A stretch of DNA of 64,000 bases from assembly GCF_002929555.1 (NCBI RefSeq), contig NZ_PJJP01000021.1, positions 1 through 64,000 on the forward strand, in the 5' to 3' direction. Below are positions 17,087 through 25,956 of the stretch, piece by piece. Position numbers and translations under genes: made by a program. Origin of the DNA: Cryobacterium sp. N22 (GTDB lineage Bacteria > Actinomycetota > Actinomycetes > Actinomycetales > Microbacteriaceae). A model generated the notes under the pieces. That model did not search any database, was not told where the DNA came from, and worked only from the letters and a program-made list of their open reading frames with translations. How positions within the stretch are numbered: the first letter of the stretch is position 1; each line of letters starts with the position of its first letter.

Positions 17087-18552
17087 GGGGTCTCCTTGGT
17101 CGGGCTGACGGTTTCCTCCAGGTTGGCGAGGGCGCGCGCACGGCTGAGCCACCACCTCGACATCGGCAGCACGTAGAACAGCAATCCGACGGCCGCGGCG
17201 GCCAGCAGGGCCGGCACCGCTGCGGGGATGAGGGTGGGCAGCAGCCAGAGCATCCCGATCAGCGGGATGGCGGCGACGGTCGGTACGGCCCAGGCGGCGA
17301 TGAAACGCAGCGGCGGCACGTGGGCGCCCTTCAGGCAGAGCAGATACGCCGGCAGCACCACGGCGCCCGCCACGGTGACGTGCGCCCAGCCGGCACCGGC
17401 CATTCCGGCCTGCGCGATGCCGATGATCATGGCGGGGACCAGGGTCACGACCCAGATCACCTGGACGATCAGGACCCGCCGGGTCATCCCGCAGGCGATC
17501 AGGTAGGTGGCCATGAGGTCGAACATCACCCGGAAAGCCCCGAAGGCGGCGAGCGGTACCACCGCGGCGGCGGCGGCACTCCACCGTTCCCCGTACAGGG
17601 TGACGACGAGTTGGGGGGCCAGGAAGATCAGCCCGATTGCCATCACTGCGCTGACCGCCCAGATCGGTCCGCTGAGCGCTGTCATCGCACGTCCCCGGCG
17701 GGCGGGATCCGCTATCCGCGAGAACGCCGGCAGAGCGATCACCCGCACCGACTGTCCTGCGACGGACATCGGCCAGGACGCCACGCTGAACGCGAGAACG
17801 TACAGGCCCAGCTCGGCGACACCGGTCATCCGCGCGACAACGAGGTTGTCGATGGTGATGATCGACCACGAGACCACATTGGCCAGCGCCAGCGGCAGGC
17901 CGAAGGAGACCGTCTCGCGTGCGATGGTGCGGTCCCAGCCGAAGACCGGCCACCGGCGTACCGCCAGGTACTGCATGAGCACCGTGGCCACCTGCCCGGC
18001 GATACGCCCGAACGCCAGCGACGCCGCGCCCGCACCCAGGAGGGCGAGCACCACCATGACTCCGGTGGAGATGACAAGCGCCGATCCGTCAACCGCGAAC
18101 ACGGTGCCTTGGCGGAAGTTGCGCTGCAGGAGGGCGGCGGGTACCACTGAGAGGCCGACCAGGAGCAGGGGAACTGACATGAGCTGCACAACGTTCGTCG
18201 CCTCTGGGCTCCCGAACGCGGCAGCAATGGCCGGAGAACCCAGGAACATCGCGGCAGCGAGCAGGGCACTCAGGACCGCTCCCATGGTGGCGACCGTGGG
18301 AACGTGACGTTCGAAGTCGGCCCGGCGCACCAAGTCGGCACCCAGACCGAATTCCGCCAGGGCGCTCAGGATCGACCACACCGTCAGCGCCACGGCGAAC
18401 ACGCCGAACGCCTCGGGGGCGATCACGCGGGCCATGATGATGCCGACCACGAGGTTGCTCACCCTGAGCACCATGTTGCTGGCGGTGCTCCACACCAGAC
18501 CTCGCCGGATCACCCCCGGCTGCGTCGACGCCGTCGGGCTGTCAACGACCAT
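17083..18552 (-). CDS. Wzx-type polysaccharide flippase
   Basis: A 489-residue, 12-14 TM protein of the MOP/PST flippase superfamily. N-terminal motifs such as RGLVWSTASNMVLRVSNLVVGIIMARVIAPEAFG are typical of lipopolysaccharide/EPS flippases. It would move undecaprenyl-linked repeat units across the membrane for the polymerase at 13911. Its start overlaps the preceding glycosyltransferase by 11 bases and its stop overlaps the DUF4082 gene (ATGA). Confidence 0.9.
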   Translation of the reverse strand: MVVDSPTASTQPGVIRRGLVWSTASNMVLRVSNLVVGIIMARVIAPEAFGVFAVALTVWSILSALAEFGLGADLVRRADFERHVPTVATMGAVLSALLAAAMFLGSPAIAAAFGSPEATNVVQLMSVPLLLVGLSVVPAALLQRNFRQGTVFAVDGSALVISTGVMVVLALLGAGAASLAFGRIAGQVATVLMQYLAVRRWPVFGWDRTIARETVSFGLPLALANVVSWSIITIDNLVVARMTGVAELGLYVLAFSVASWPMSVAGQSVRVIALPAFSRIADPARRGRAMTALSGPIWAVSAVMAIGLIFLAPQLVVTLYGERWSAAAAAVVPLAAFGAFRVMFDLMATYLIACGMTRRVLIVQVIWVVTLVPAMIIGIAQAGMAGAGWAHVTVAGAVVLPAYLLCLKGAHVPPLRFIAAWAVPTVAAIPLIGMLWLLPTLIPAAVPALLAAAAVGLLFYVLPMSRWWLSRARALANLEETVSPTKETP

Positions 18553-19840
18553 ACTGCTCGCTCCTCACCGCGAGCGGAGGCTCCCGCTGGGCATCTTCCG
18601 GCACCGGGTCGCCGAGAGGACCGGTGTAGATCTCGGCCAGGATGAGCGCTGCGACGTTTTGCGCGGTTGCGTCCCAGCCGGCTCTGGCGCCGGCCGCGGC
18701 ACGTTTCGCACGTTCGCGCTGACCCGGCGCGCTGACCGTCGCGGCGAGCGCCTCGGCGATCCCGCTGGGAGTCGGGAGCGCCCACACGGCTTCGGAATGC
18801 GCCAGGTCCGCGCGAGCTGTCGCGGCATCGTTGATGATCGGGATGGTTCCTGCGGCCAGCATTTCCTCGGCAACCAGCGAAATGTTGGTGAAGGACATCG
18901 CGATTCCCGCCACGGTCTGGTTGTACAACCGGTTGAGCTCCGCCGGCGTCAGGCGCCCGTGCCGGATGACGGGGATGGTCCAGTGCGACCCGGCACCACC
19001 GTAGAGGTGGATGGGCTGGTCAGGATGGGTGCGGTGGAATTCTTCCAGGGCGAGCCGGCCCAGGACGAACCCGCGGCGGTCGTTTCCGGGTTTCTCGTAA
19101 AAGACGACTCCGGCCCGGTCACCGGCGTTGGTCAGCGAATACACCGAGGTATCGCAGCCGAATTCGACAACGTCGGGTTCGACGCCGACCTCGGAGCGCA
19201 ACAGCTCCGCGACCATGTGGCCCAGGGCGAGCGGCCGGAAACCGAAGCGGTAGCTGTCTTCGGCCAGCGCGTACAGGGAACCGCGCGGGTAGAAGTACGG
19301 CTCATAGTCCTGGATGAAGTACAACCGGCGCATCGCTGCGCCGCCGCTGTGGCTGGCCAGCGCGTGCGCGGTCTGCCAGCCGCTGGCTACACATGCATCA
19401 ACGCCGCGGATCCCGGCCGACGCGTTCTGCACCGTCGCGCGAAGCTCCGGCCAGTGCTCACGGATGGTGCGCTCCTGCCGGCGGATGTCCCCGCCGTGCC
19501 TGTCATAGAGGAAGAGCACGCACTCGTGGCCCTGGCGTTCCACCTCGATGATCATCCGGATGAGAGTGGTGTGCCCGCCGCTGCCCGCCGCCGGCGGTGT
19601 GCACACCCAGCCCACTCTGGCGGGCCGGTCCGTCGGGGGTGTTGCGTCGGGCACCGGCAGCTGCAGGCGCCGCGAATCCATGACGTCGCCGGGCAGGAGC
19701 GGGAACTCGAGTTGCCCGACATCCATCGCCCTGTAGAGGCGGTTGACGCCGCGCTGGCCCAGCTCACGAATGCCCTGCCGCCGGGCTCTCGCCACGAGGG
19801 CAGCCAGGTCTTCGACCCGATGTGTGCGCCGCCCGGTCAT
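18542..19840 (-). CDS. Family 4 glycosyltransferase, WsaF-like
   Basis: A 432-residue GT-B glycosyltransferase. Visible blocks are GWVCTPPAAGSGGHTTLIRM near residue 80, FIQDYEPYFYPRGSLYALAEDSY near 195, FYEKPGNDRRGF and the donor-site stretch SFTNISLVAEEMLAAGTIPI near 350. These match the WsaF rhamnosyltransferase family. The sugar donor is inferred as dTDP-rhamnose. ATG 19840 overlaps the preceding stop. Confidence 0.85.
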   Translation of the reverse strand: MTGRRTHRVEDLAALVARARRQGIRELGQRGVNRLYRAMDVGQLEFPLLPGDVMDSRRLQLPVPDATPPTDRPARVGWVCTPPAAGSGGHTTLIRMIIEVERQGHECVLFLYDRHGGDIRRQERTIREHWPELRATVQNASAGIRGVDACVASGWQTAHALASHSGGAAMRRLYFIQDYEPYFYPRGSLYALAEDSYRFGFRPLALGHMVAELLRSEVGVEPDVVEFGCDTSVYSLTNAGDRAGVVFYEKPGNDRRGFVLGRLALEEFHRTHPDQPIHLYGGAGSHWTIPVIRHGRLTPAELNRLYNQTVAGIAMSFTNISLVAEEMLAAGTIPIINDAATARADLAHSEAVWALPTPSGIAEALAATVSAPGQRERAKRAAAGARAGWDATAQNVAALILAEIYTGPLGDPVPEDAQREPPLAVRSEQYGR

Positions 19841-20916
19841 GACACACCCGTCAGTGCCCAGATACGCCAGCGCACCCTGTCTGCGAACACGCGCACGGTC
19901 TCGAGCGCCTTCTGGGTGCCGTTCGGTGCGGTTCCCTGCCACGCGCGGTGAAGCCGTCTGTCGAGCCGACGCAGCCGCCAGCCGCCCCGATGCCCCGGCC
20001 GTACGTCGAGGGCCGCGGCGCGAAGCTCGGTTGCCGTGACCAGGCTGCCCCCGGCGTCCAGCTCACGCATGCTCAGCAGAACCGCTTCGCGGGCAAGGGC
20101 GGTGCGTGCCCGGCGAACCAGCCGCGCCCCGTTGCCGGCGGTTGACGCGTAGTCGGCGCCGACGAGATAGTCGAAGGCCAGGGCGCGGTGCCGGATGTCC
20201 GCGGCCATCGACGGAAGCGCGACGGCGTGCATATTGGCTTCGTGCTGGCGGTAGTACGCCTGCACCCGCCCGTTGACGCGTCCGACATCCCAGCGAGCCG
20301 CGGTGCGCAACCAGTATTCGAGGTCGCCCGATTTGGGGAGGTCCCGGTTGTATCCGCCGATCTGGCGTACGACGGCCGTGCGCATCACGACCTCCGGCGA
20401 CAGGATGAAGCACCGGCCGCGCAGACAGGCCAGGGCCAGCCATTCGTCGCCCGTCCAGCGCGTCCACGTGTGGGGCGCGAGGCCCGCCCGCCGGGTCGTC
20501 GGCGGTTCACCGCTGAACTCCACCGGACGCCCGTAGACCATGCCGACCCGGGGATGCGCCGTCATGAGCGCTGTCGCGCGGCCGAGCGCACCCTCGGCGA
20601 CGAGGTCGTCCGCTGACAGCAGGGTCACGTAGTCCGTTTCCACGGCATCGAGTCCGTCGTTGTAGGTTCTGATGTGCCCCTGGTTCACGGCGTGGGCGAT
20701 CACGGTGATCCGCGCGTCGGCTCCGGCCAGTCGCCGGGCGACCGCGAGGGAATCGTCGGTGGAGGCGTCGTCGACGATGATCACGCGCGCACGCACGTCG
20801 GCTTGGCCGAGCACGCTCCACACGGCGTGCTCGAGGTAGTGGCCGTAGTTGAAGCACGGGATGACCGCGGTCACCTCCGCCACGGTCCGGGGCGGCCCCG
20901 CCGCTGAGATCCTCAT
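19837..20916 (-). CDS. Family 2 glycosyltransferase
   Basis: A 359-residue GT2 enzyme: VTAVIPCFNYGHYLEHAVWS near residue 15, VIIVDDASTDDS near 45, the acidic SADD motif near 98 and KSGDLEYWLR near 200. The C-terminal 110 residues are arginine-rich and probably membrane-associated. It belongs to the EPS minus-strand operon with ATGA overlaps at both ends. The sugar donor and acceptor are unknown. Confidence 0.85.
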   Translation of the reverse strand: MRISAAGPPRTVAEVTAVIPCFNYGHYLEHAVWSVLGQADVRARVIIVDDASTDDSLAVARRLAGADARITVIAHAVNQGHIRTYNDGLDAVETDYVTLLSADDLVAEGALGRATALMTAHPRVGMVYGRPVEFSGEPPTTRRAGLAPHTWTRWTGDEWLALACLRGRCFILSPEVVMRTAVVRQIGGYNRDLPKSGDLEYWLRTAARWDVGRVNGRVQAYYRQHEANMHAVALPSMAADIRHRALAFDYLVGADYASTAGNGARLVRRARTALAREAVLLSMRELDAGGSLVTATELRAAALDVRPGHRGGWRLRRLDRRLHRAWQGTAPNGTQKALETVRVFADRVRWRIWALTGVS

Positions 20917-22016
20917 CGCACGGCCTCCGCCAGGGCTGAGGCGACGGTCTCCTGCTGGTCGGGGCTCAGGTGCGGGAACATCGGCAGCGACAGGATCTGG
21001 GCGGCCGCCTGTTCGGCGACCGGGAACGACCCCGCCGGGATGCCCAGCGAGGCGTACGCCTCGGTGAGGTGCAGGGGCGTCGGATAGTGGATCGCCGCGC
21101 CGACCCCGGCTGCCGACAGCCGGGCGAGTACCCGTTCCCGTTCGGCGACCCGCACAACGTACAGGTGCCAGATGTCGGTGTTGCCGGGCGCCGTGACGGG
21201 TATCCGCACGCCGGGGATCGCGCCCAGCAGGTCGGCGTACACGTCCGCGGCGTCCGCGCGCCGGGTGTTCCACCCGGCCAGCTTCCGGAGCTTGGCCCGC
21301 AGCACGATCGCCTGGATGGCATCCAACCTGGAGTTGAAGCCGACCCGCTCGTGCACGTACCGGTGCTCGCTGCCGTGAGCCGCGAGCACTCGAACCGTTC
21401 GGGCGATGCCGGCATCGTCGGTGGTCACGGCGCCCGCGTCACCGGCCGCGCCCAGGTTCTTGCCCGGATAGAAACTCGTCGACGCCACGGTGCCGAGCGA
21501 ACCGGCCATTCCCTCCGCGCAGGAAGCACCCTGCGCTTGGGCGCTGTCTTCGACGAGCGGGATGCCCGTCGACGCCGTGATGTCACGCAGCGCCTTCATC
21601 GGTGCGACCTGACCGAACAGGTGAACGGGGATGATCGCCTGGGTGCGACCGGTGATGGCGGCCGACACCGCGTCAGGGTCGATCAGGAGGTGCACGGGAT
21701 CGACGTCCACGAAGACGGGAACGGCGCCCAGCCTGGACACCGCCTCGGCCGTGGCGATGAAGGTGTTGACCGGCAGGATCACTTCGCCACCCGGTTCCAC
21801 GCCCACCGCCCGGAGCGCCAGCTCGAGGGCGTCTGTGCCGTTGCCGACGCCCACGCAGTATCGCGACCCGAGGTGCTGCGCGTACTCCTCCTCGAACGCC
21901 GCGACGGCCGGGCCGCCGATGAACGTTGCGTCGGCCAGGGTTCGACCCAGCTCGAGGGTGACCTCATCGAGGATTTCGGCCTGCTGCGCCTTCAGGTCGA
22001 CGAAAGGGACGTTCAT
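20913..22016 (-). CDS. DegT/DnrJ/EryC1 sugar aminotransferase, FdtB/WlbC-like
   Basis: A 367-residue PLP enzyme. The Schiff-base lysine lies in FYPGKNLGAAGDAGAV near residue 185, with GVGNGTDALELAL and VEDSAQAQGA before it. This subclass (FdtB, QdtB, WlbC/WbpE) makes 3-amino sugars from 3-keto nucleotide sugars. With the WlbA-like dehydrogenase (25861) and the WlbB-like acetyltransferases it would complete a 2,3-diamino sugar pathway. ATGA overlaps on both sides. Confidence 0.85.
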   Translation of the reverse strand: MNVPFVDLKAQQAEILDEVTLELGRTLADATFIGGPAVAAFEEEYAQHLGSRYCVGVGNGTDALELALRAVGVEPGGEVILPVNTFIATAEAVSRLGAVPVFVDVDPVHLLIDPDAVSAAITGRTQAIIPVHLFGQVAPMKALRDITASTGIPLVEDSAQAQGASCAEGMAGSLGTVASTSFYPGKNLGAAGDAGAVTTDDAGIARTVRVLAAHGSEHRYVHERVGFNSRLDAIQAIVLRAKLRKLAGWNTRRADAADVYADLLGAIPGVRIPVTAPGNTDIWHLYVVRVAERERVLARLSAAGVGAAIHYPTPLHLTEAYASLGIPAGSFPVAEQAAAQILSLPMFPHLSPDQQETVASALAEAVR

Positions 22017-22642
22017 GCCCGCACCAGCCTTGCCCCGGCCGGAACGCCCGCCCAGGTTTGTCCGGCGGGGACGTCCTCCAGCACGACGGCTCCCATCCCG
22101 ACGGTGGCGCGGGCCCCGACGGTCACCTGCTGCCGGACTGACGCGTTCATGCCCAGGTAGGCGCCCTCCCCCACGGTGACCGCGCCGCCGAGGGAGACCC
22201 CCGCGGCGATTGTCACGAAGTCGTGCAGAGTGTCGTCGTGGGTGAGAGTGACGTTGGGCATCACGACGCAGTGCCGGCCGATCCGCACCGCCGTGGTCAG
22301 CACGACCCCGGCCAGCAGGATGCTGCCGGCCCGCACGGTGCTGCCCGGCGGGATGCGCACCGACCCGTCGACGAAGGTCGCGAAACGCTCGTCTCCGACT
22401 CCGCGGGCGGCAAGCCGGTCGGCGATGGCCTGGCGACCGGTGCCGGCGCCGACGCAGAGCAGCAGGGGAATCGACCCGTGCACGGCGTCCATCACCGTGC
22501 CGCACACGTCGATCCCGTCGATCCGGCTGCCCTGCAGCTCGGGGTTGTCGTCGAGGATCCCGACCACCCGGATCCTGCCGTCGGCCGCGGCCACGACTTC
22601 GCGGGCGAGGCCACTCGCCCCGAGGAGGAGAACGTCGTTCAT
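22013..22642 (-). CDS. NeuD/PglD-like sugar O/N-acyltransferase
   Basis: A 209-residue protein with an N-terminal nucleotide-sugar-binding domain (DVLLLGASGLAREVV) and a C-terminal left-handed beta helix (HCVVMPNVTLTHDDTLHDF, YLGMNASVRQQVTVG). The catalytic-type His sits in TLTHDD near residue 135. NeuD/PglD enzymes acetylate amino sugars, usually the product of the neighbouring DegT aminotransferase. It lies between two DegT genes, coupled to both by ATGA. Confidence 0.88.
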   Translation of the reverse strand: MNDVLLLGASGLAREVVAAADGRIRVVGILDDNPELQGSRIDGIDVCGTVMDAVHGSIPLLLCVGAGTGRQAIADRLAARGVGDERFATFVDGSVRIPPGSTVRAGSILLAGVVLTTAVRIGRHCVVMPNVTLTHDDTLHDFVTIAAGVSLGGAVTVGEGAYLGMNASVRQQVTVGARATVGMGAVVLEDVPAGQTWAGVPAGARLVRA

Positions 22643-23790
22643 GCTGCGCCCTCCGTCTGCAGTTCGGCCGCGGACAACAGTGCCGCGATCACCCGGTCCT
22701 GGTCGGACTCGGCCAGGTCGTGGTACAGCGGCAGGATCAAGGTGTGATCGGTGAGGTGGTCCGTGACGGGCAGCGGCGGGTTCGCGTCCTTCCGGTAGGC
22801 CGGTTGCCTGTGCGCGGCCATGATGCCGCGGCGGGCGGAGATGTCGGCCCGGGCCAACGCTTTCATGGCGCCGTCCCGGTCCGTGCCGAACTCCGGGCCG
22901 ACCTCGACCCAGTAGGACTGGAAGTTACTGGTTCCCCACTCCGGATCGGTGACCGGCCGCAAGCCGGGAACCTCGGACAGCGCTCGGGTGTACCGCAGTG
23001 CGAGGGCCCTGCGCCGCTCGATGATCGAGGCCAGGCGACCGAGTTGGACGATTCCGATCGCGGCCTGAAGATCGGTCATCCGGTAGTTGAACCCGATCTC
23101 GCCGTAGACCTCGGGTGGCGCGAGAACACTGGCCTGCCGGTCGTTCGCCGAGACGCTCATCGAATGCTCCCGCAGGCGGCGGGCTCGCGCGGCCCAGTCC
23201 GCACGGGACGTCGTCAGCATCCCGCCTTCACCGGTGGTCAGCAGCTTTCGTGGATGGAATGACCAGGCCGCGATGTCGGCTCCGGCTCCGACGGGTCGCC
23301 CCCGGTAGGTGGAGCCGGCGCCGCACGCGGCGTCCTCGATGACCGGGATGTGCAGGGGGTCGCACAACGACCTGATCGAGTCGAGGTCGACGGGAACCCC
23401 ACCCTGGTCCACCACGATCACCGCCCGCGTCCGTGAGGTTATCGCTGCGGCGACAGTGGCGGCGGTCAGGTTGCCGGTCGTCCGGTCGACGTCGGCGAAC
23501 ACCGGCCTGGCCCCGACATAGGTGGGGGCGTTCGCCGTGGCAATGAAGGAGAACGAGGGCACGATGACCTCATCACCCCTCTCCACGCCGACGACGACGA
23601 GTGCCAGGTGCAACGCCGTCGTGCAGTTGGACGTTGCGACGGCGTGGCCGGCCTGCATGGCTTCGGCGAACACGGCCTCGAAGCGTGCCACCCTGGGCCC
23701 CTGAGCGACCCACCCGGACTCGATGACCTCGGTCAGGGCCTGCACCTCGGCGGCACCGAGCCACGGCTTCATCACGTTGATCCTGGTCAT
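22639..23790 (-). CDS. DegT/DnrJ/EryC1 sugar aminotransferase, PglE-like
   Basis: A 383-residue PLP aminotransferase with ATSNCTTALHLAL, IEDAACGAGSTY and the lysine motif SFHPRKLLTTGEGG near residue 190. This form is common for C4 aminotransferases that act with a NeuD/PglD acyltransferase, which here is the next gene. Product inferred: a 4-amino-deoxy sugar nucleotide. ATG 23790 overlaps the stop of the epimerase. Confidence 0.85.
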   Translation of the reverse strand: MTRINVMKPWLGAAEVQALTEVIESGWVAQGPRVARFEAVFAEAMQAGHAVATSNCTTALHLALVVVGVERGDEVIVPSFSFIATANAPTYVGARPVFADVDRTTGNLTAATVAAAITSRTRAVIVVDQGGVPVDLDSIRSLCDPLHIPVIEDAACGAGSTYRGRPVGAGADIAAWSFHPRKLLTTGEGGMLTTSRADWAARARRLREHSMSVSANDRQASVLAPPEVYGEIGFNYRMTDLQAAIGIVQLGRLASIIERRRALALRYTRALSEVPGLRPVTDPEWGTSNFQSYWVEVGPEFGTDRDGAMKALARADISARRGIMAAHRQPAYRKDANPPLPVTDHLTDHTLILPLYHDLAESDQDRVIAALLSAAELQTEGAA

Positions 23791-24782
23791 GAGGTCACCA
23801 ACGATCTGCCGGCGGCGATTTCGGCGCGCAGTGGCGCCCACCAGGCGACCAGCTCGCGCAGGCCCTGGGTCAACCCGGTCTCCGCCGTGAAACCGAGATC
23901 GGCCCTGGCGGCAGCCACGTCGGCCAGCCGCCGCGCGACCCCGTTGACGGCCCGGTCCGGTCCGTGCGTCACGGGAAGATCCGATCCCATCGCCTGCAGC
24001 AGGGCCTCGGCCAGCCCCAGCAGGCTCGTCTCCGTGCCGCTGGCGATGTTGTACACGCCCTCCCGCACGGTGCTGACCGCCGCGAGAAGGTTTGCCCTGG
24101 CGATGTCGCCGGTGAACACGAAGTCCATGGTCTGCAGGCCGTCACCGAAAATCAGCGGTGGTTCGCCGTCGGCGATGCGCTCCATCCACCGTACGAGCAC
24201 TTCGGTGTACAGGCCGTGCACGTCCATCCGGGGACCGTAGACGTTGAAGTACCGCAGCGCCACGTAGTCGAGGCCGGACATGGCCCGGAAGCTGCGCAGC
24301 ATGCCCTCGTTGAACGACTTGGCGGCGCCGTAGAAGGTGTCGTTGTTGTGGTGGTGATGACGCTCAGACGTCGGGAACTGTTCGGCGAGGCCGTAGACGG
24401 AGGCGCTGGACGCGGCGATCACCTTGTCGACGCCCCGGTCGGCGGCTGCTTCGAGCACGTTGAAGGTGCCGTCGACCAGAACCTCGAGGGCCAGGCGCGG
24501 TTCTTCGGCGCACTGGGTGATCCGGATGGCGGCCTGGTGGAAGACCAGGTCCTTGCCGGCGACCACGTCGTGGACCAGGTCACGGTCGCGCAGATCGCCC
24601 TCGACCAGTGTCACCCGGCCGGTCGCCAGAGCACCGGCGAGGTTGTCACGGCGGCCCCTGACCAGGTTGTCCAGCACATCGACGTGCGCCACCCCGGCGT
24701 CCAGGAGCTGGTCGACGATCGCCGATCCGATGGTGCCCGCACCTCCGGTGACGAGGACGGTGGCCCCGCTCAGCTCGGTCAT
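23787..24782 (-). CDS. NAD-dependent nucleotide-sugar epimerase/dehydratase
   Basis: A 331-residue extended SDR. The NAD motif is VTGGAGTIGSAI, and the active-site region is ASSASVYG with the Tyr-Lys pair in TFYGAAKSFNEG near residue 160; RYFNVYGPRMD follows. It is closest in style to UDP-GlcNAc/glucose 4-epimerases and WbpP-like enzymes. It may feed the amino-sugar or galacto-configured donor of the EPS. An unusual His-rich run (RHHHHNND) precedes the Tyr motif. ATGA overlaps at both ends. Confidence 0.85.
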   Translation of the reverse strand: MTELSGATVLVTGGAGTIGSAIVDQLLDAGVAHVDVLDNLVRGRRDNLAGALATGRVTLVEGDLRDRDLVHDVVAGKDLVFHQAAIRITQCAEEPRLALEVLVDGTFNVLEAAADRGVDKVIAASSASVYGLAEQFPTSERHHHHNNDTFYGAAKSFNEGMLRSFRAMSGLDYVALRYFNVYGPRMDVHGLYTEVLVRWMERIADGEPPLIFGDGLQTMDFVFTGDIARANLLAAVSTVREGVYNIASGTETSLLGLAEALLQAMGSDLPVTHGPDRAVNGVARRLADVAAARADLGFTAETGLTQGLRELVAWWAPLRAEIAAGRSLVTS

Positions 24783-25861
24783 GACACCTCTCCGATCAGA
24801 CGCATGTCATCGACCGCGATGGCGCGGATGTCCGCAACCGGCGCGAGCTCGGCAGCGGCCAGGCTCCTGGTCGCCGCTTCCAGCACGGCCAGCACCCGCA
24901 GACCGGACTCTCCATCGGTTCTGGAGTGCCGCTTCTCGCGGATGCTGCGGGCGAACTCCGTGGCCATCGCACCGAGCGCCTCATGTTCGGGGAGCGCGGG
25001 CGACCAGGTATCGCCCAGCCGGTAGGAGATCGTCGACGCACGGCGTTCGTCTCCGTCGGGCGTCTGCAGGGACAGGTCGACACCGCGGTCGTAGATGCTG
25101 ACCCTCTGCTGCGGATTCAGGTCATCCCAGACCAGGGTCCGTTTCGTGCCGCCGATGATCATCTGGCGGATCTTGGTGGGGCTGAGCCAGTTCACGTGCA
25201 CGTGGGCCATCGCCCCGTTGGCCAGCGGCAGCGCGAGGTAGCCCACGCAGGCCTTGCCCGCTCCGAGCGGATCGGCACCGTGGGCCGATACCGAGAGCGG
25301 TCGCAGTCCTCCGGGCAGGACGAAGTCGATGATGGACAGGTCGTGCGGGGCAAGGTCCCAGAAGACGTCCACATCCGGCTGGATCAGGCCGAGGTTGACG
25401 CGCACGGAGTCGATGAAGAGGATATCGCCGAGCGCTCCCTCCGCGACCAATTCGCGGATCTTCAGGACTGCGGGTGTGTAGCAGTAGGTGTGGTCGGTCA
25501 TGAGGACGAGGCCGGCGGCGGCGGCGGCTCGAACCATGTCCCTGCCCTTGACCCCGGTGTCGGCGAGCGGCTTCTCGACCATGACGTGTTTGCCGGCGCT
25601 GAGGGCGGCCTTGGCGATGCCGTGGTGGGTGGCCGCCGGGGTGGCGATGGCCACGGCGTCGATGTCGTCGGCGGCCAGCAGCTCGCTCAGCGATGTGACC
25701 ACGCGGGCCCCGCCGACCAGGTCGGCGACGTGCTGGGCCCGCTCCCTGTCGAGGTCGCAGATGGCGACCAGGTCCCAATCCGGGCTGGCGCGGAAGTTGC
25801 GAGCCAGGTTCGGCCCCCAGTATCCGGCGCCGATGACGGCGATTCGAAGCTGTGTGTTCAC
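24779..25861 (-). CDS. Gfo/Idh/MocA oxidoreductase, WlbA/WbpB-like
   Basis: A 360-residue NAD-binding enzyme: AVIGAGYWGPNLARNF at the N-terminus, VEKPLA near residue 95 and a C-terminal beta-sheet domain. WlbA/WbpB oxidises the 3-hydroxyl of UDP-N-acetylglucosaminuronate, giving the substrate for a WlbC-type aminotransferase. It is the first gene of the minus-strand EPS operon. The GTG (VNTQLRIAV) follows CTGGGGGC. The box CCTGTACACCC lies 31 bases upstream, as in the two leader regions at 4845 and 33494. Confidence 0.87.
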   Translation of the reverse strand: MNTQLRIAVIGAGYWGPNLARNFRASPDWDLVAICDLDRERAQHVADLVGGARVVTSLSELLAADDIDAVAIATPAATHHGIAKAALSAGKHVMVEKPLADTGVKGRDMVRAAAAAGLVLMTDHTYCYTPAVLKIRELVAEGALGDILFIDSVRVNLGLIQPDVDVFWDLAPHDLSIIDFVLPGGLRPLSVSAHGADPLGAGKACVGYLALPLANGAMAHVHVNWLSPTKIRQMIIGGTKRTLVWDDLNPQQRVSIYDRGVDLSLQTPDGDERRASTISYRLGDTWSPALPEHEALGAMATEFARSIREKRHSRTDGESGLRVLAVLEAATRSLAAAELAPVADIRAIAVDDMRLIGEVS

Positions 25862-25881
25862 TGATGCCCCCAGGGTGTTGT

Positions 25882-25892
25882 GGGTGTACAGG
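25882..25892 (-). promoter_or_regulatory. CCTGTACACCC box before the WlbA-like operon
   Basis: An 11-base box identical to the one at 4845 and differing by one base from 33494. It stands 31 bases before a GTGAAC start, against 29 and 30 bases at the other two sites. No TATGGTC/GGTCACAGCG motif is seen upstream here. Confidence 0.45.
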
Positions 25893-25951
25893 ACCGCTCG
25901 GGTAACGGTCCTGGTGTTCGGGGTCTTCGCCTCGGGTAGTCGGCGAAGCCC
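25890..25951 (-). terminator. Two hairpins after the giant DUF4082 gene
   Basis: CTTCGCC/GGCGAAG arms (25925-25931, 25942-25948) begin a few bases past the stop, followed by AGGACCG/CGGTCCT arms (25890-25896, 25906-25912). There is no T run, so termination would be partial or Rho-dependent. Confidence 0.4.
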
Positions 25952-25956
25952 GAGTC

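Noticed and set aside
17087..17953. N-terminal extension of the DUF4082 protein frame
   Set aside because: It lies inside the flippase gene, reads as Arg/Gly-rich nonsense, and a good ATG with a site exists at 17086.
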